64,000 nt of DNA, taken from the NCBI GenBank assembly GCA_964506005.1, contig CAZDLX010000001.1, positions 8,452-72,451 on the forward strand. The letters are read 5' to 3'. A model generated the notes under the pieces. The model saw only the letters and a program-made list of their open reading frames with translations. It searched no databases and was not told where the DNA came from. Shown here in pieces: positions 15,760 to 24,527 of the stretch (its first letter is position 1; each line of letters opens with the position of its first letter). This stretch comes from UBA3940 sp964506005. GTDB lineage: Bacteria > Chloroflexota > Anaerolineae > Aggregatilineales > UBA3940. The position numbers and the translations under genes were made by a program.

Positions 15760-16539
15760 ATGAGCTCAACAACTGCGGCGACCCGGCAGGCGAGCGCTGG
15801 CCGGGGCTGGCCGCTGATCATGGCGTTTATCCGGCTGCCGCTGGCCCTGGCAGGCAGCGGCCTCGCGATTTTAGCCTACCGGCTCCAGGGCAACCCCGTT
15901 GGGGTGGCGGCAGGGCTGGGCTGGTCCACGCTGACACTGACGGTGGTGAATCTGCTGTGCCTGGGGTTGCTAGTCTGGCGCAGCCGTGTCGAGGGCTTCA
16001 GCCTCGGGGAGAGAATCGGGCTGCGGCGAGGGCAGCTGGCCCGCGACATTCTGCTCGGGCTGGCGTGGTCACTGCTGCTCGGCGGGCTGCTGCTGCTTGG
16101 CGTGTTCGCTGTGGTGCTCGCTGCCTCCGGTTTCACCGGCCCGCTCGATTTCGAGGGTGTATTCGTTGGAGACGCCAGCTTCGACTTTACACTGCCCGCG
16201 TGGCTCGCTGTCGTGAGCGCGGTCGCGTTCCCGCTGCTCAACCCGGTCGTCGAGGAGCTGCAGTACCGGGGCTACGCCCAGCCGGGCCTGATCGCCGCAT
16301 CGGGCAGTGTGGGAACCGGCATCGTCGTGACCGCCGGCGGCTTCGCGCTGCAGCACACCGTGTTTGCCGTGACTGTGGCGGGTGCGCTGGCTTACGTGCT
16401 CGGCTTCTTCCTGTGGGGGCTCGGCGCAGGGGTCATCGCACGGCGGCAGGGGCGGCTGCTCCCGCTGATCATCGCACACTTCGTCAGCAACCTCTCGTTC
16501 GGCGTGATCCCGCTCATCCTGCTCACAGCCGGTGGGTGA
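15760..16539 (+). CDS. CPBP family intramembrane metallopeptidase
   Basis: 259-aa polytopic membrane protein of the CAAX/CPBP (Abi) family. The three conserved motifs are present: E-E-x-x-x-R (Glu165, Glu166, Arg170), a His in the next helix (L-Q-H-T, His199) and H-x-x-x-N in the last (H-F-V-S-N, His240 and Asn244). These form the intramembrane zinc site. The ATG at 15760 has GAGGGGG upstream. It follows the HExxH protein gene closely. The target is unknown; members cleave prenylated or peptide substrates or act in self-immunity. Confidence 0.9.
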   Translation: MSSTTAATRQASAGRGWPLIMAFIRLPLALAGSGLAILAYRLQGNPVGVAAGLGWSTLTLTVVNLLCLGLLVWRSRVEGFSLGERIGLRRGQLARDILLGLAWSLLLGGLLLLGVFAVVLAASGFTGPLDFEGVFVGDASFDFTLPAWLAVVSAVAFPLLNPVVEELQYRGYAQPGLIAASGSVGTGIVVTAGGFALQHTVFAVTVAGALAYVLGFFLWGLGAGVIARRQGRLLPLIIAHFVSNLSFGVIPLILLTAGG

Positions 16540-16627
16540 ACCCGCCGGTGAGCGTGTAACTGCGGGGCGGGCTGTGCGTATAAGAGATCAGAGTGCGGCA
16601 AGAACTGCCTTTTCCGGGAGGAAGCAC

Positions 16628-16942
16628 ATGAAGAAGACGTGGGTCGTCGTGCTGCTGCTGACCGTGGTGCTGGCGCTCAGCGCCTGCGCCGCAAGCCCCA
16701 ACGAGCTGCAGGGTACGGAGAGCGAAGAGGGCGAGGTGGCCGGTTTCTGGCTGGGCCTGTGGCACGGCATCATCGCGCCGTTCACCTTTATCATCTCGCT
16801 GTTCAGCGATAACATCGGCATCTATGAGGTTCACAACAACGGTGGATGGTACAACTTCGGTTATCTCATCGGGTTGACCATCATCTTCGGCGGCAGCGGC
16901 GGGGGCGCTGGCAGCCGCCGCAGGAGACAGCATACGTACTAG
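16628..16942 (+). CDS. Small lipoprotein or membrane protein of a conserved uncharacterised family
   Basis: 104-aa protein with a lipoprotein-type N-terminus (L-S-A-C, Cys at residue 20), a central hydrophobic segment G-L-W-H-G-I-I-A-P-F-T-F-I, the polar stretch Y-E-V-H-N-N-G-G-W-Y-N-F-G and a second hydrophobic segment ending in Gly/Ser-rich and Arg-rich sequence. This G-L-W-H-G...H-N-N-G-G-W-Y pattern recurs in small membrane proteins of many bacteria as far as I recall, without known function. GGGAGGAAG lies upstream of the ATG. Confidence 0.8.
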   Translation: MKKTWVVVLLLTVVLALSACAASPNELQGTESEEGEVAGFWLGLWHGIIAPFTFIISLFSDNIGIYEVHNNGGWYNFGYLIGLTIIFGGSGGGAGSRRRRQHTY

Positions 16943-16977
16943 AGAGTGCGCCCGGCACCACAGGAAGGCGGCTTGGA

Positions 16978-17418
16978 GTGGCCCCGATCTACTTCTATTC
17001 GACGATCGAAGCATACAGCTTCCTGTCCAACTTCTCGCCGCACGGTTTCGAGCTGGATGGGCGCTACTGGCCCACCGCCGAGCACTACTACCAGGCCCAG
17101 AAATTCGCCGGGAGCGACTATGCCGAGACGATTCGCCGGGCAGCGACGCCGCACGAGGCCAAAGAGCTGAGTCTCAGCCCTGAGCAGCCCGTGCGGCCCG
17201 ATTGGGAGCAGACAAAAGTGGATGTGATGCGGCGTGCCGTGCTCGCGAAGTTCACCACGCACGCCGGCCTCCGCGAGGCGCTGCTGGCGACCGGCGACGA
17301 GGATCTCATCGAAGCCGCGCCGGACGACTACTTCTGGGGCGAGGGGCGGGACGGCACCGGTCAGAATGTGCTTGGCAGTCTGCTGATGGAACTCAGGTCG
17401 GCGCTGCGCGAGGAATAG
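16978..17418 (+). CDS. NADAR family (YbiA-like) N-glycosidase
   Basis: 146-aa NADAR-domain protein. The hallmark F-L-S-N-F-S-P-H-G-F and Y-W-P-T-A-E-H-Y-Y-Q-A-Q-K-F are present, as is the later W-G-E-G-R-D-G-T-G-Q-N-V-L-G. E. coli YbiA and relatives hydrolyse reactive riboflavin-pathway intermediates; others act in ADP-ribose signalling. The start is a GTG at 16978 with AGGAAGG nine bases upstream. An earlier in-frame start would overlap the preceding lipoprotein gene. A terminator follows. Confidence 0.9.
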   Translation: MAPIYFYSTIEAYSFLSNFSPHGFELDGRYWPTAEHYYQAQKFAGSDYAETIRRAATPHEAKELSLSPEQPVRPDWEQTKVDVMRRAVLAKFTTHAGLREALLATGDEDLIEAAPDDYFWGEGRDGTGQNVLGSLLMELRSALREE

Positions 17419-17461
17419 ACCGGCACAGCCCCGGTGCGGCTGGAATAGATGCGGTCTAGGA

Positions 17462-17489
17462 GAGCCGGGCGAACAGCCCGGTTCTTTTT
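17462..17489 (+). terminator. Rho-independent terminator after the NADAR gene
   Basis: GAGCCGGGC and GCCCGGTTC form a 9-bp stem (one G-T pair) around GAACA, followed by TTTTT. Confidence 0.85.
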
Positions 17490-17579
17490 GGTTTGAGGTT
17501 GGCGAAAATGGAACCCTGGCACCTGGCTCTGCGTACTATAAACAGTCCGCGTAAAATCCCCTGAATACGATACGAAAAG

Positions 17580-17608
17580 TTGATTTATTGGGGCAAATGG
17601 GATAGAAT
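17580..17608 (+). promoter_or_regulatory. Sigma-70-type promoter for the MFS gene
   Basis: TTGATT, 17 bases, TAGAAT, in an A+T-rich pocket. The ATG at 17678 is about 63 bases past the expected start point. Confidence 0.65.
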
Positions 17609-17677
17609 ATCCGTTCTATCTACGCGGCATCTCGTTCGCTGACTGTACGGTAGTCAATGGGTTATTGGAAGTGACGT

Positions 17678-18882
17678 ATGTCAGGCAGCAATGTCCGTGT
17701 ACAGGGCCCACAGTATGGCGATTGGAAGAGGAAGGCTGCCCTGTTCCTGTCGAGCCAGAGCCTTTCGCTCTTCGGTTCGATGCTCGTGCAGTACGCGATA
17801 ATCTGGCACATCACGCTCACCACGCAGTCGGGCGCTATTCTCACCATCGCCACCCTCGCGGGGTTCCTCCCTCAGATCGTCATCTCGCTGTTTGCCGGTG
17901 TCTGGGCTGACCGCTACCCGCGCAAGCTGCTGATCATCTCGTCGGACGCGCTGACGGCGGTGAGCACGCTGATCCTGGGCCTGTTCTTCCTGTTCGGCTA
18001 TGAAGAGCTGTGGCTCATCTTCGTCGTGTCGGGCATCCGCTCCGTCGGCGCTGGCATCCAGCTCCCGGCAGTCAATGCATTCCTGCCGGAGATCGTCCCG
18101 ACGGACAAGCTGATCCGGGTCAACAGCCTGAATGGCACCATCCAGCCGATCTTCATGATCGCTGCGCCGATCCTGAGCGGCACGATGCTGTCGTTCGCCA
18201 GCCTGGAGGCGATCTTCTTCGTTGACGTGGTCACGGCCAGCCTGGCCGTTGGCCTGCTGCTTCTGCTGAAGACGCCCGCACGCCAGCGCAGCGAAGCTCA
18301 GCAGGCGATGGGCTACTTCGACGACCTGCGGGCAGGCCTGGACTACGTGGGCCAGAGTGCCGTGCTGAAGACGCTGTTCGTCTTCTTCGGCGTGGTGTTC
18401 TTCCTGGTGTCGCCGGTAATTTTCCTGACACCGCTGCTTGTGGCCCGCTCGTTCGGCGAGGAGGTCTGGCGGCTGACGGCGAACGAGGTCACGTTCTTCG
18501 CCGGCTCGATCATCGGCGGGGCGATCATGACCGCCTGGGGTGGCTTCAAGAATCACTTCCGCACCATCGGGCTGGCAAGCATCGTCTGGGCGCTGCTCTT
18601 CGTCGGGCTCGGGCTGTCGAGGCACTTCACGCTGTATCTGATCGTGATGTTCCTCGCCGGGATGCCCATGCCGGTGTGGAATGCCGGGATTACGACGCTG
18701 CTGCAGGAGATCGTCGAGCCGGAGATGCATGGCCGGGTGTTCGGCATGCAGCAGTTGATCGTGTCTACCATCCTGCCCATCGGCATGGTCGTCTTCGGCC
18801 CGATTTCGGACGTGGTCACCATCGAGGTGCTGCTCGTACTGACCAGCGCGCTGATGCTGATCCCCGCCGTGTGGCTGTTCTT
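17678..18882 (+). CDS. MFS transporter (drug/siderophore exporter type), 3' end lost in an assembly gap
   Basis: About 400 residues are visible of a 12-helix major facilitator. The N-terminus F-L-S-S-Q-S-L-S-L-F-G-S and the loop A-D-R-Y-P-R-K are typical of the MFS_3/EntS-like exporter group. R-S-V-G-A-G-I-Q-L-P-A lies in helix 4, and the E-P-E-M-H-G-R-V-F-G-M segment in the second half is also characteristic. Members of this length end near 410-430 residues, so only a few residues should be missing. The sequence after the gap (18983 on) has no convincing continuation. ATG at 17678, GGAAGTGA upstream. Confidence 0.88.
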
Positions 18883-18982
18883 NNNNNNNNNNNNNNNNNN
18901 NNNNNNNNNNNNNNNNNNNNNNNNNNNNNNNNNNNNNNNNNNNNNNNNNNNNNNNNNNNNNNNNNNNNNNNNNNNNNNNNNN
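18883..18982. other. Assembly gap (100 N)
   Basis: Run of exactly 100 N that hides the end of the MFS gene and perhaps part of the upstream region of the phosphatase gene. Confidence 0.99.
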
Positions 18983-19147
18983 AGTGCGACCTCTCGCGGC
19001 CCCCTACCGTATTAAGGGTTGGAGTTTGCCGGATATTTATCTGGTTTTTGAGGCCGGTATTAGCTAGGTTGAGTACAGGTACGGTATCCGCCTGTAGATG
19101 TAATGCGGACGTTGGAAATGGCGGTGCCTGGCGAGGTAGGTGTTCAT

Positions 19148-20887
19148 ATGGCTAGATGGTCGAAACGCGACGGACCGCGCTGGTGGTCCAGGCTCAGAGT
19201 ACGTATCGGAACTTCGTACGTCGTCGTGACTCTGCTCATCGCCCTGCTGCTTGAGGCGATTGTGCTCTCGGCGGCCTTTCTGTTCGTGTCTTACTCGCCG
19301 TTTCTGGGCTGGGTGAACATGGAACGGGTCGATCACGCCGCGCAGCTATACGCGCTGCAGGCATCGCTGGAGGGAGGCGGCACACAGCTCAACCCGGACA
19401 CGACATTTGAGCCGGACCAGGATGCTTCCCTCGCGCTCTCATCCGGCAGCGATACGCCTCAACTGTCAGCGTTCAGGTTGAGCGTGCCGTACGTAGCCCC
19501 CGGCTCGGCGGCTCCTGATATTCTGGGCACGGCTGTGCTCGTGGATACAGCCGGGCGGGTCGTTGCGAGCTCATACCCGGATCGCTACCCCGACTCGGCA
19601 GATATTGCCGAAGTGCTGCCCGAGGAGCAGGCGCTCATCCGCGGTGCGCTGAATGGGGAAACCGATGCAAGGATGAAGAACACGCCGCAGGGCATGCACG
19701 TCGCCGTTGCGCGGACGGTGTGGAGCCGCGACGAGCAGCCACTGGGCGCAATATACGTGGAGGCCCCGGCGGGGCTGCCCCGCGACCCCAACATCGTGGC
19801 AGACGTGCTGGGGATTCTGATCCCCAGCAGCGTCGTCTGGCTGTGTCTTATGCTGCCCATTGGCCTGCTGTTCGGCGTGCTCACGACGCGCGGTATGACC
19901 CGGCGCATCGAGCGCCTGGCGGCGGCGACCGCGAGGTTCACCGACGGCGACTTCTCGCAGCGCGTGCCGGTCAAGAGCTCGGATGAGATCGGGCAGATGG
20001 AGCGACAGTTCAATACCATGGCCGAGCAGCTCGTGGACAGCTTCGAGCAGCGCCAGGCGCTCGCCGAGCAGAGCGCGCGGCGGGAGGAACGGGCGCGCAT
20101 CGAGCAGGAGATGCTCTCCGCGCACTATGTCCAGCTCTCGCTGCTGCCCGAGGAGGTTCCCGCGCTTCCCGGCTGGGATATCAAGCCGTACTACCGGCCC
20201 GCGCGGCAGGTCGGCGGCGATCTCTACGACTTTCTGTCGCTGCCGGGTGGCCGGATCGGGATCGTAATCGGCGATGTCTCCGGGAAGGGGATGCCCGCGG
20301 CGCTCATCATGGCCACCACCTGCGCGATGATCCGCGCCGCCGCGCCCGGACGGGAGTCGCCGGGCGAAGTCCTGGCGCTGGTGAACAACCTGCTCCAGTC
20401 GTACATCGCGGACAGCACCACCTTCGCGACCTGCTTCTACGGCATTCTCGACCCGGCCAGCGGACGCCTGCGCTTTGCCAACGCCGGGCACGACCTGCCT
20501 TACCTTTCGCGCAACGGAGATATCGTCGAGCTGCGGGCAACCGGAATGCCGCTCGGGCTGATGCCGGATCAGGACTACCCCGAGCAAGAGGTCAGGATCC
20601 ACGACGACGATCTGGTCCTGTTCTACACCGACGGCGTGGTCGAAACACACAACGCCGAGCGAGACATGTTCGGCAGGCCGCGCCTGCAGGAGCTGCTGAA
20701 GGCTGATGGTCACGAGGATCACATCGTCGAGTATCTGCTCGACCGGCTGGAAACCTTCGCCGGCGACACCTGGGAGCAGGAGGACGACATCACCGTGGTG
20801 GCAGTGCGGCGCGGGGACTGGGATGGCCGCTCGGGGCGGAGCCAGCCGGTGCCGGCTCTGGTAGGGGAGCGAGGGCCGGACGGCTGA
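19148..20887 (+). CDS. Membrane sensor PP2C-type serine phosphatase (HAMP-SpoIIE/RsbU-like)
   Basis: 579 aa. One membrane helix (about 25-55) precedes an extracytoplasmic sensor domain (about 55-230, with V-L-V-D-T-A-G-R-V-V-A-S-S as in Cache-like folds). A second helix, a HAMP linker (R-I-E-R-L-A-A-A-T near 255), a coiled coil and a SpoIIE-type PP2C phosphatase follow. Metal-site segments are G-G-D-L-Y-D, G-D-V-S-G-K-G, F-A-N-A-G-H, F-Y-T-D-G-V and E-D-D-I-T. Such proteins dephosphorylate an anti-sigma-factor antagonist in partner-switching pathways. No antagonist or anti-sigma gene is nearby, so partners lie elsewhere. The ATG at 19148 has GAGGTAGGTG upstream; an earlier ATG at 19103 lacks one. 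Confidence 0.9.
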   Translation: MARWSKRDGPRWWSRLRVRIGTSYVVVTLLIALLLEAIVLSAAFLFVSYSPFLGWVNMERVDHAAQLYALQASLEGGGTQLNPDTTFEPDQDASLALSSGSDTPQLSAFRLSVPYVAPGSAAPDILGTAVLVDTAGRVVASSYPDRYPDSADIAEVLPEEQALIRGALNGETDARMKNTPQGMHVAVARTVWSRDEQPLGAIYVEAPAGLPRDPNIVADVLGILIPSSVVWLCLMLPIGLLFGVLTTRGMTRRIERLAAATARFTDGDFSQRVPVKSSDEIGQMERQFNTMAEQLVDSFEQRQALAEQSARREERARIEQEMLSAHYVQLSLLPEEVPALPGWDIKPYYRPARQVGGDLYDFLSLPGGRIGIVIGDVSGKGMPAALIMATTCAMIRAAAPGRESPGEVLALVNNLLQSYIADSTTFATCFYGILDPASGRLRFANAGHDLPYLSRNGDIVELRATGMPLGLMPDQDYPEQEVRIHDDDLVLFYTDGVVETHNAERDMFGRPRLQELLKADGHEDHIVEYLLDRLETFAGDTWEQEDDITVVAVRRGDWDGRSGRSQPVPALVGERGPDG

Positions 20888-20927
20888 GAGCAGAGGCAAG
20901 CTCGCCGGGAATGAACCGGGAACAGGG

Positions 20928-20958
20928 GAGCCGGGCGCAGCCGCCCGGCTCTCTTCTT
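20928..20958 (+). terminator. Rho-independent terminator after the phosphatase gene
   Basis: GAGCCGGGCG and CGCCCGGCTC form a perfect 10-bp stem around CAGC, followed by TCTTCTT. Confidence 0.8.
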
Positions 20959-20977
20959 ATCTGGCGGGCATAGATGC

Positions 20978-21077
20978 NNNNNNNNNNNNNNNNNNNNNNN
21001 NNNNNNNNNNNNNNNNNNNNNNNNNNNNNNNNNNNNNNNNNNNNNNNNNNNNNNNNNNNNNNNNNNNNNNNNNNNNN
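20978..21077. other. Assembly gap (100 N)
   Basis: Run of exactly 100 N between the phosphatase terminator and the end of the minus-strand membrane-protein gene. Confidence 0.99.
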
Positions 21078-21092
21078 CCGCTAACCGCGCCG

Positions 21093-22607
21093 CTACCTGC
21101 GCCTGAGACGCAGCATCGTCATGACCAGCATCGCCACAAGGATGCTGCCCAGCGTCACGGAGAGGTACACCGGCACGTTCTCCGCCGGCTCCATGCCGGT
21201 CGCGTTGACGATCAGATTGCCCAGCTCGCCGCCCGCGAGGATCGCCGCCAGCCAGTTGAGGAACTCTGCCGCGCGCGCCTCACGGAAGTCGTGGTACTCG
21301 GAGGAGTAGTTGAGCAGCAGACCCTGCTTGCGCTCGAAGCGCTCGGCAAGCTCGTCCAGCTTGTGGTAGGCCCGTGCGCGCTGCATAAACTCGACGCGCG
21401 TGGCATACGGCGTGATGTCCTCCTGGTACTGCACGAGATCGGCCAGGGCGTTGTGCAGCGTCTCGACCATCGCCCGGCGATCCGGCGGCGTCGTCGCGGC
21501 GAGCTCGTCCAGGCGGCGAATGTAGGCGCGCAGGATGGTGTCCTGCAGGTAGATCCACGAGAGCAGCACCAGATAGTGCATGTAGAAATAGGTCGGCGCG
21601 AGGCTGGCGTCCTCCAGGCGCAGGCGGCGGCGGTTGTACGCGTTGGCCTCGGCGAGCCGGTGGTTGAACAGCAGCAGCTCGCTGCTGCCGAGCAGGTACA
21701 GCCCCATCTCAGCGTCGGTGCTGAGGTTGTCCGACAGCTCACGGGCCACCAGCCAGTCGGCGCGGTTGCGCCAGTCGGTATCCATTGCGCCGATGCCGCG
21801 CAGCGCCGCCGCGTGCTGGCTGACAAACCCGTCGATGTCGTCACTTGCCACCGGGTCGGTCTCCAGCAGGACCACGCTCGTCGAGTTGAGCGGGCGCAGC
21901 GCGGGCAGCTCGAGCGCCGCCGGGCCGCGGCGCGTGGACAGCCCATCGACCACGTGCGCCTGCACCAGCGTCGAGAGGTCGCGCAGGCCGGTTACCGCAA
22001 CGAAATCGTCGCTGCCGCGCTCCAGCAGGTGCATAAACCCCCAGCCCGCACGATCCTCCGGCACCAGGCTGCACCAGGCCCCCGTGACGGCGAGCAGCTC
22101 GACGTGGATGCCCAGCCGGACGATGCGCACCGCCTCGTCGGGCGTCAGGCCCGGCTCTGACAGAGCCTCTACGCGGGCGTGATACTCCACCATGCCCACA
22201 CCCGCGCGGTGCAGCACCAGCATCGGCGTGATCTCGATCCACGCGCCGAGCTGCTGCGCGTCGTCTGCCGCCAGCGCGACGTGGTCCAGCAGCAGGCGGT
22301 CGGGACCGCAGCGCCAGCGGTCGAGAGCAGGGCGCAGGTCCGCGACCCGCAGCGAGGCGAGCTCGAAGCGCAGCAGTGCGGGATGCCCGCCCGGCGCAAC
22401 GTTGCGGCTGACGCGCTCGATCACCCGCAGCATCTCCGACTGCTCTTCGTAGTCCGCGTCCGTGTCCGAGACGTAGCAGGCGAGGCGGCGCGCGCGGGCG
22501 GCGGCGCGGTCAAGAAAGTCGCGCGGGGCGTCTTTGACGACGAACGTGTTGCGCCAGACGACGCGCATCGAGGTCACGTGGAGGGCAGGTGCCGGGTCGA
22601 TACTCAT
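21093..22607 (-). CDS. Unrecognised protein with a CorA-like C-terminal layout
   Basis: 504 aa. I do not recognise the family. Residues 1-300 are mixed alpha/beta and strongly acidic. Residues 300-460 are long charged helices, including a probable coiled coil (D-E-L-A-E-R-F-E-R-K-Q-G-L-L-L-N-Y). The protein ends in one confident membrane helix (V-T-L-G-S-I-L-V-A-M-L-V) and an R-L-R-R-R tail. Cytoplasmic helices before a C-terminal membrane hairpin recall CorA-type channels, but the GMN motif is absent. The ATG at 22607 has AGAGG upstream; a GTG at 22625 is the alternative. It lies 90 bp downstream of the PhnD-like gene, probably in one transcript. Confidence 0.75.
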   Translation of the reverse strand: MSIDPAPALHVTSMRVVWRNTFVVKDAPRDFLDRAAARARRLACYVSDTDADYEEQSEMLRVIERVSRNVAPGGHPALLRFELASLRVADLRPALDRWRCGPDRLLLDHVALAADDAQQLGAWIEITPMLVLHRAGVGMVEYHARVEALSEPGLTPDEAVRIVRLGIHVELLAVTGAWCSLVPEDRAGWGFMHLLERGSDDFVAVTGLRDLSTLVQAHVVDGLSTRRGPAALELPALRPLNSTSVVLLETDPVASDDIDGFVSQHAAALRGIGAMDTDWRNRADWLVARELSDNLSTDAEMGLYLLGSSELLLFNHRLAEANAYNRRRLRLEDASLAPTYFYMHYLVLLSWIYLQDTILRAYIRRLDELAATTPPDRRAMVETLHNALADLVQYQEDITPYATRVEFMQRARAYHKLDELAERFERKQGLLLNYSSEYHDFREARAAEFLNWLAAILAGGELGNLIVNATGMEPAENVPVYLSVTLGSILVAMLVMTMLRLRRR

Positions 22608-22697
22608 GTTAGTCTTGCCTCTCACCTGGATCGCGGTGTATCGTCTCCGCCGGCAGCGGCTGAGGTGTACGAAGTCTAGCAGAGTTCGTGCAGATCG

Positions 22698-23516
22698 CTA
22701 TCCGGGCTCGGCTGGCGTGGAAGGCTGCTCGCGGAGGCCCGCCGCCTCTGCCATATCGCGCAGCTCATCGTAGTCCGCGTCGGTGACTGCCGCGAAGCGC
22801 TCGGTCAGCCCGGCGGCGAGGATCAGCCGGCCCTGCGGGTCTTTGTGCATGCTGAGCAGGGCCTCCCGAACGGCCTGCCGCTGCTGCGCCGGGACGTGCC
22901 TCCCGATCACCCAGGGTGGCTGCGGGCTGGGCCCGAGCGTCTCCACGACGCGCAGCGCACGCGCCAGCGAGGGATCGCGTGCCAGCTCCAGGTCGAGAAC
23001 AGTGCTGTCAACTGCCGCCGCGTCGAGCCGGCCCGCCGCGACCCGCCGGATGGATTCCTGGTGCGCCCCGGTCTGGTGCACCGCGCCGAAGTAGCCCAGT
23101 GTATGCCCGCGAACGGCGAGATGGTAGCGTACAACCCCATAACCGCTCCACGAACCCGGCTCGTTGATCCCCCAGGTGCAGCCGCGCAGATCGTCGAATG
23201 AATGCGCCCGGCTGCCTGCCTGGACGATCACGTCGGAGAAGTAGACGGGGCGGCCCGCGTAGCGCTGTCCGCGTGGGATGGGGGCCGCCAGCAGCTCCAC
23301 GTTCGGATGTGCGCGTCCGGTTCGCCAGATGTATGGCAGCCCGCATATCCAGCAGACATCCAGCGCGCCCGCGTCGAGGGCGGCATAGCGTTCCTGCCAG
23401 CCGCTGTCTGCCGCATAACGCACGGAGATCTCCAGCCGGTCGGCCAGCCACCCGGCCAACTGCTCGACGAATGCTTCCGAGTTCTGTGCCTGGCACGTAC
23501 CGAGAGAAAGAGGCAT
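22698..23516 (-). CDS. PhnD-like periplasmic-binding fold protein lacking a signal peptide
   Basis: 272 aa of the phosphate/phosphonate-binding (PhnD-like) family. The order A-L-D-A-G-A-L-D-V-C-W-I-C-G-L-P-Y, then F-S-D-V-I-V, D-L-R-G-C-T-W-G-I-N-E-P-G-S-W-S-G-Y and the G-R-L-D-A-A-A-V-D-S loop is typical. The protein begins directly with the first beta strand of the mature domain (M-P-L-S-L-G-T-C), with no signal peptide or lipobox. No permease or ATPase gene is adjacent. It may be a cytoplasmic ligand sensor, or its export signal has been lost. Start ATG 23516; a GTG at 23519 is adjacent. Confidence 0.82.
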   Translation of the reverse strand: MPLSLGTCQAQNSEAFVEQLAGWLADRLEISVRYAADSGWQERYAALDAGALDVCWICGLPYIWRTGRAHPNVELLAAPIPRGQRYAGRPVYFSDVIVQAGSRAHSFDDLRGCTWGINEPGSWSGYGVVRYHLAVRGHTLGYFGAVHQTGAHQESIRRVAAGRLDAAAVDSTVLDLELARDPSLARALRVVETLGPSPQPPWVIGRHVPAQQRQAVREALLSMHKDPQGRLILAAGLTERFAAVTDADYDELRDMAEAAGLREQPSTPAEPG

Positions 23517-24229
23517 CACAGGGGCCTGTCCTTCCGCAGACCGGGCTTGCTCGGCTCGATGGGGGTCCTAGAATAGCTCAGGCCGCGTCTGCCGTCGAGA
23601 GGGAACGGCCGCACCCTCACGGCGCGACACCGGGCCAAAGGTACTTGACTCACGCTGGCACAAACCGGGGGAAAGGTGTACCATGGGGCCAAACGATGCG
23701 TGCCTCAGGGCAGACCCGCTACTGCACCGCCGCCCGCTAACCTGCTCCGGATCACTCGGGGCCAGAAAGTCACAACCGTTCGTCTTGCAGTCACACGCGT
23801 ATCGCTTCCCCGGCGTGCGTGTTTATACCATGACAGGTGCTCCAGACGGCAAGAAGCCTGAACGCACAGTCTCTGCTTAAGGATGGCCGGTAGCGAGCTA
23901 CCCGTGCTGACCACGCGAACGGCAAGCACCGCGCCGCACCCGCTGCGGCGATGCATGACCTCATTGCAATCACACTCTGCTTCTCCAGCGAAGCGGGGTT
24001 GCTCGTGCCCGGCGTTTCTTGAATTGAAGGCAGGCCTGGAGGCTCGCAGCGGAAGCGAGCTATGGGCACAAACACAGTTGCAGGCACTGGCTGGACTCAC
24101 CGCCCAGCCGGTTTACGGGAGCGGCCGTTGTAAGCGGAAAGGAGCAGCAGCGGGTAGTTATTGGAAGCTGCCAGTCTGGCCCGTGGAAGACTGTACGACC
24201 TCACTGGCACCCTAAGTAGGAGCGACGCA
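23517..24229. other. Long intergenic region before the PTS EIIB-EIIC genes
   Basis: About 710 bp. Short frames on both strands have erratic composition and no ribosome sites, so I call none. TTGACT at 23645-23650 could be a -35, but no -10 follows at 16-18 bases. The region may hold control elements for the PTS pair, or a decayed gene I cannot recognise. Confidence 0.45.
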
Positions 24230-24526
24230 ATGAAGAACGTTTATGTTGTGTGTGCAACCGGTATCGCGACCTCGACCATGGTACGTCTGAAGGTCGAGAA
24301 GTTCCTGCAGGCGAATGGCATTGAGGCCAACGTCACGCAGTATCGGGTCACAGAGCTGTCGCCCGCTCGCGTCAGGGCGGATGCCATCGTCGCAACGACC
24401 CAGATGCCTCCCGAATACCATGAGGTTGCGCCGGTCATCAATGGAATGTCACTTCTGACGGGCGTTGGGGAGCAGGAGAGCCTGCAGGCGCTTCTCGACG
24501 TTCTGAAGAACGATAAGGAGGACTAG
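24230..24526 (+). CDS. PTS system EIIB component, galactitol/SgcB type
   Basis: 98-aa EIIB of the galactitol family. The phosphocysteine is Cys8 in V-V-C-A-T-G-I-A-T-S-T-M, the standard P-loop-like site that takes phosphate from EIIA and passes it to the sugar at EIIC. Length and fold order fit the family. GTAGGAG lies upstream of the ATG. The stop at 24526 is separated from the EIIC start by a single base. No EIIA is next to this pair; the nearest is at 43.3-43.8 kb. Confidence 0.92.
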   Translation: MKNVYVVCATGIATSTMVRLKVEKFLQANGIEANVTQYRVTELSPARVRADAIVATTQMPPEYHEVAPVINGMSLLTGVGEQESLQALLDVLKNDKED

Positions 24527-24527
24527 C

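Noticed and set aside
18983..19015. Short in-frame tail after the gap as the end of the MFS protein
   Set aside because: Gap length is arbitrary, so the frame match is not evidence, and the ten residues are not MFS-like.
23683..24215. Several short frames upstream of the PTS EIIB gene
   Set aside because: Erratic amino acid composition, no ribosome sites and mutual overlap; treated as non-coding.
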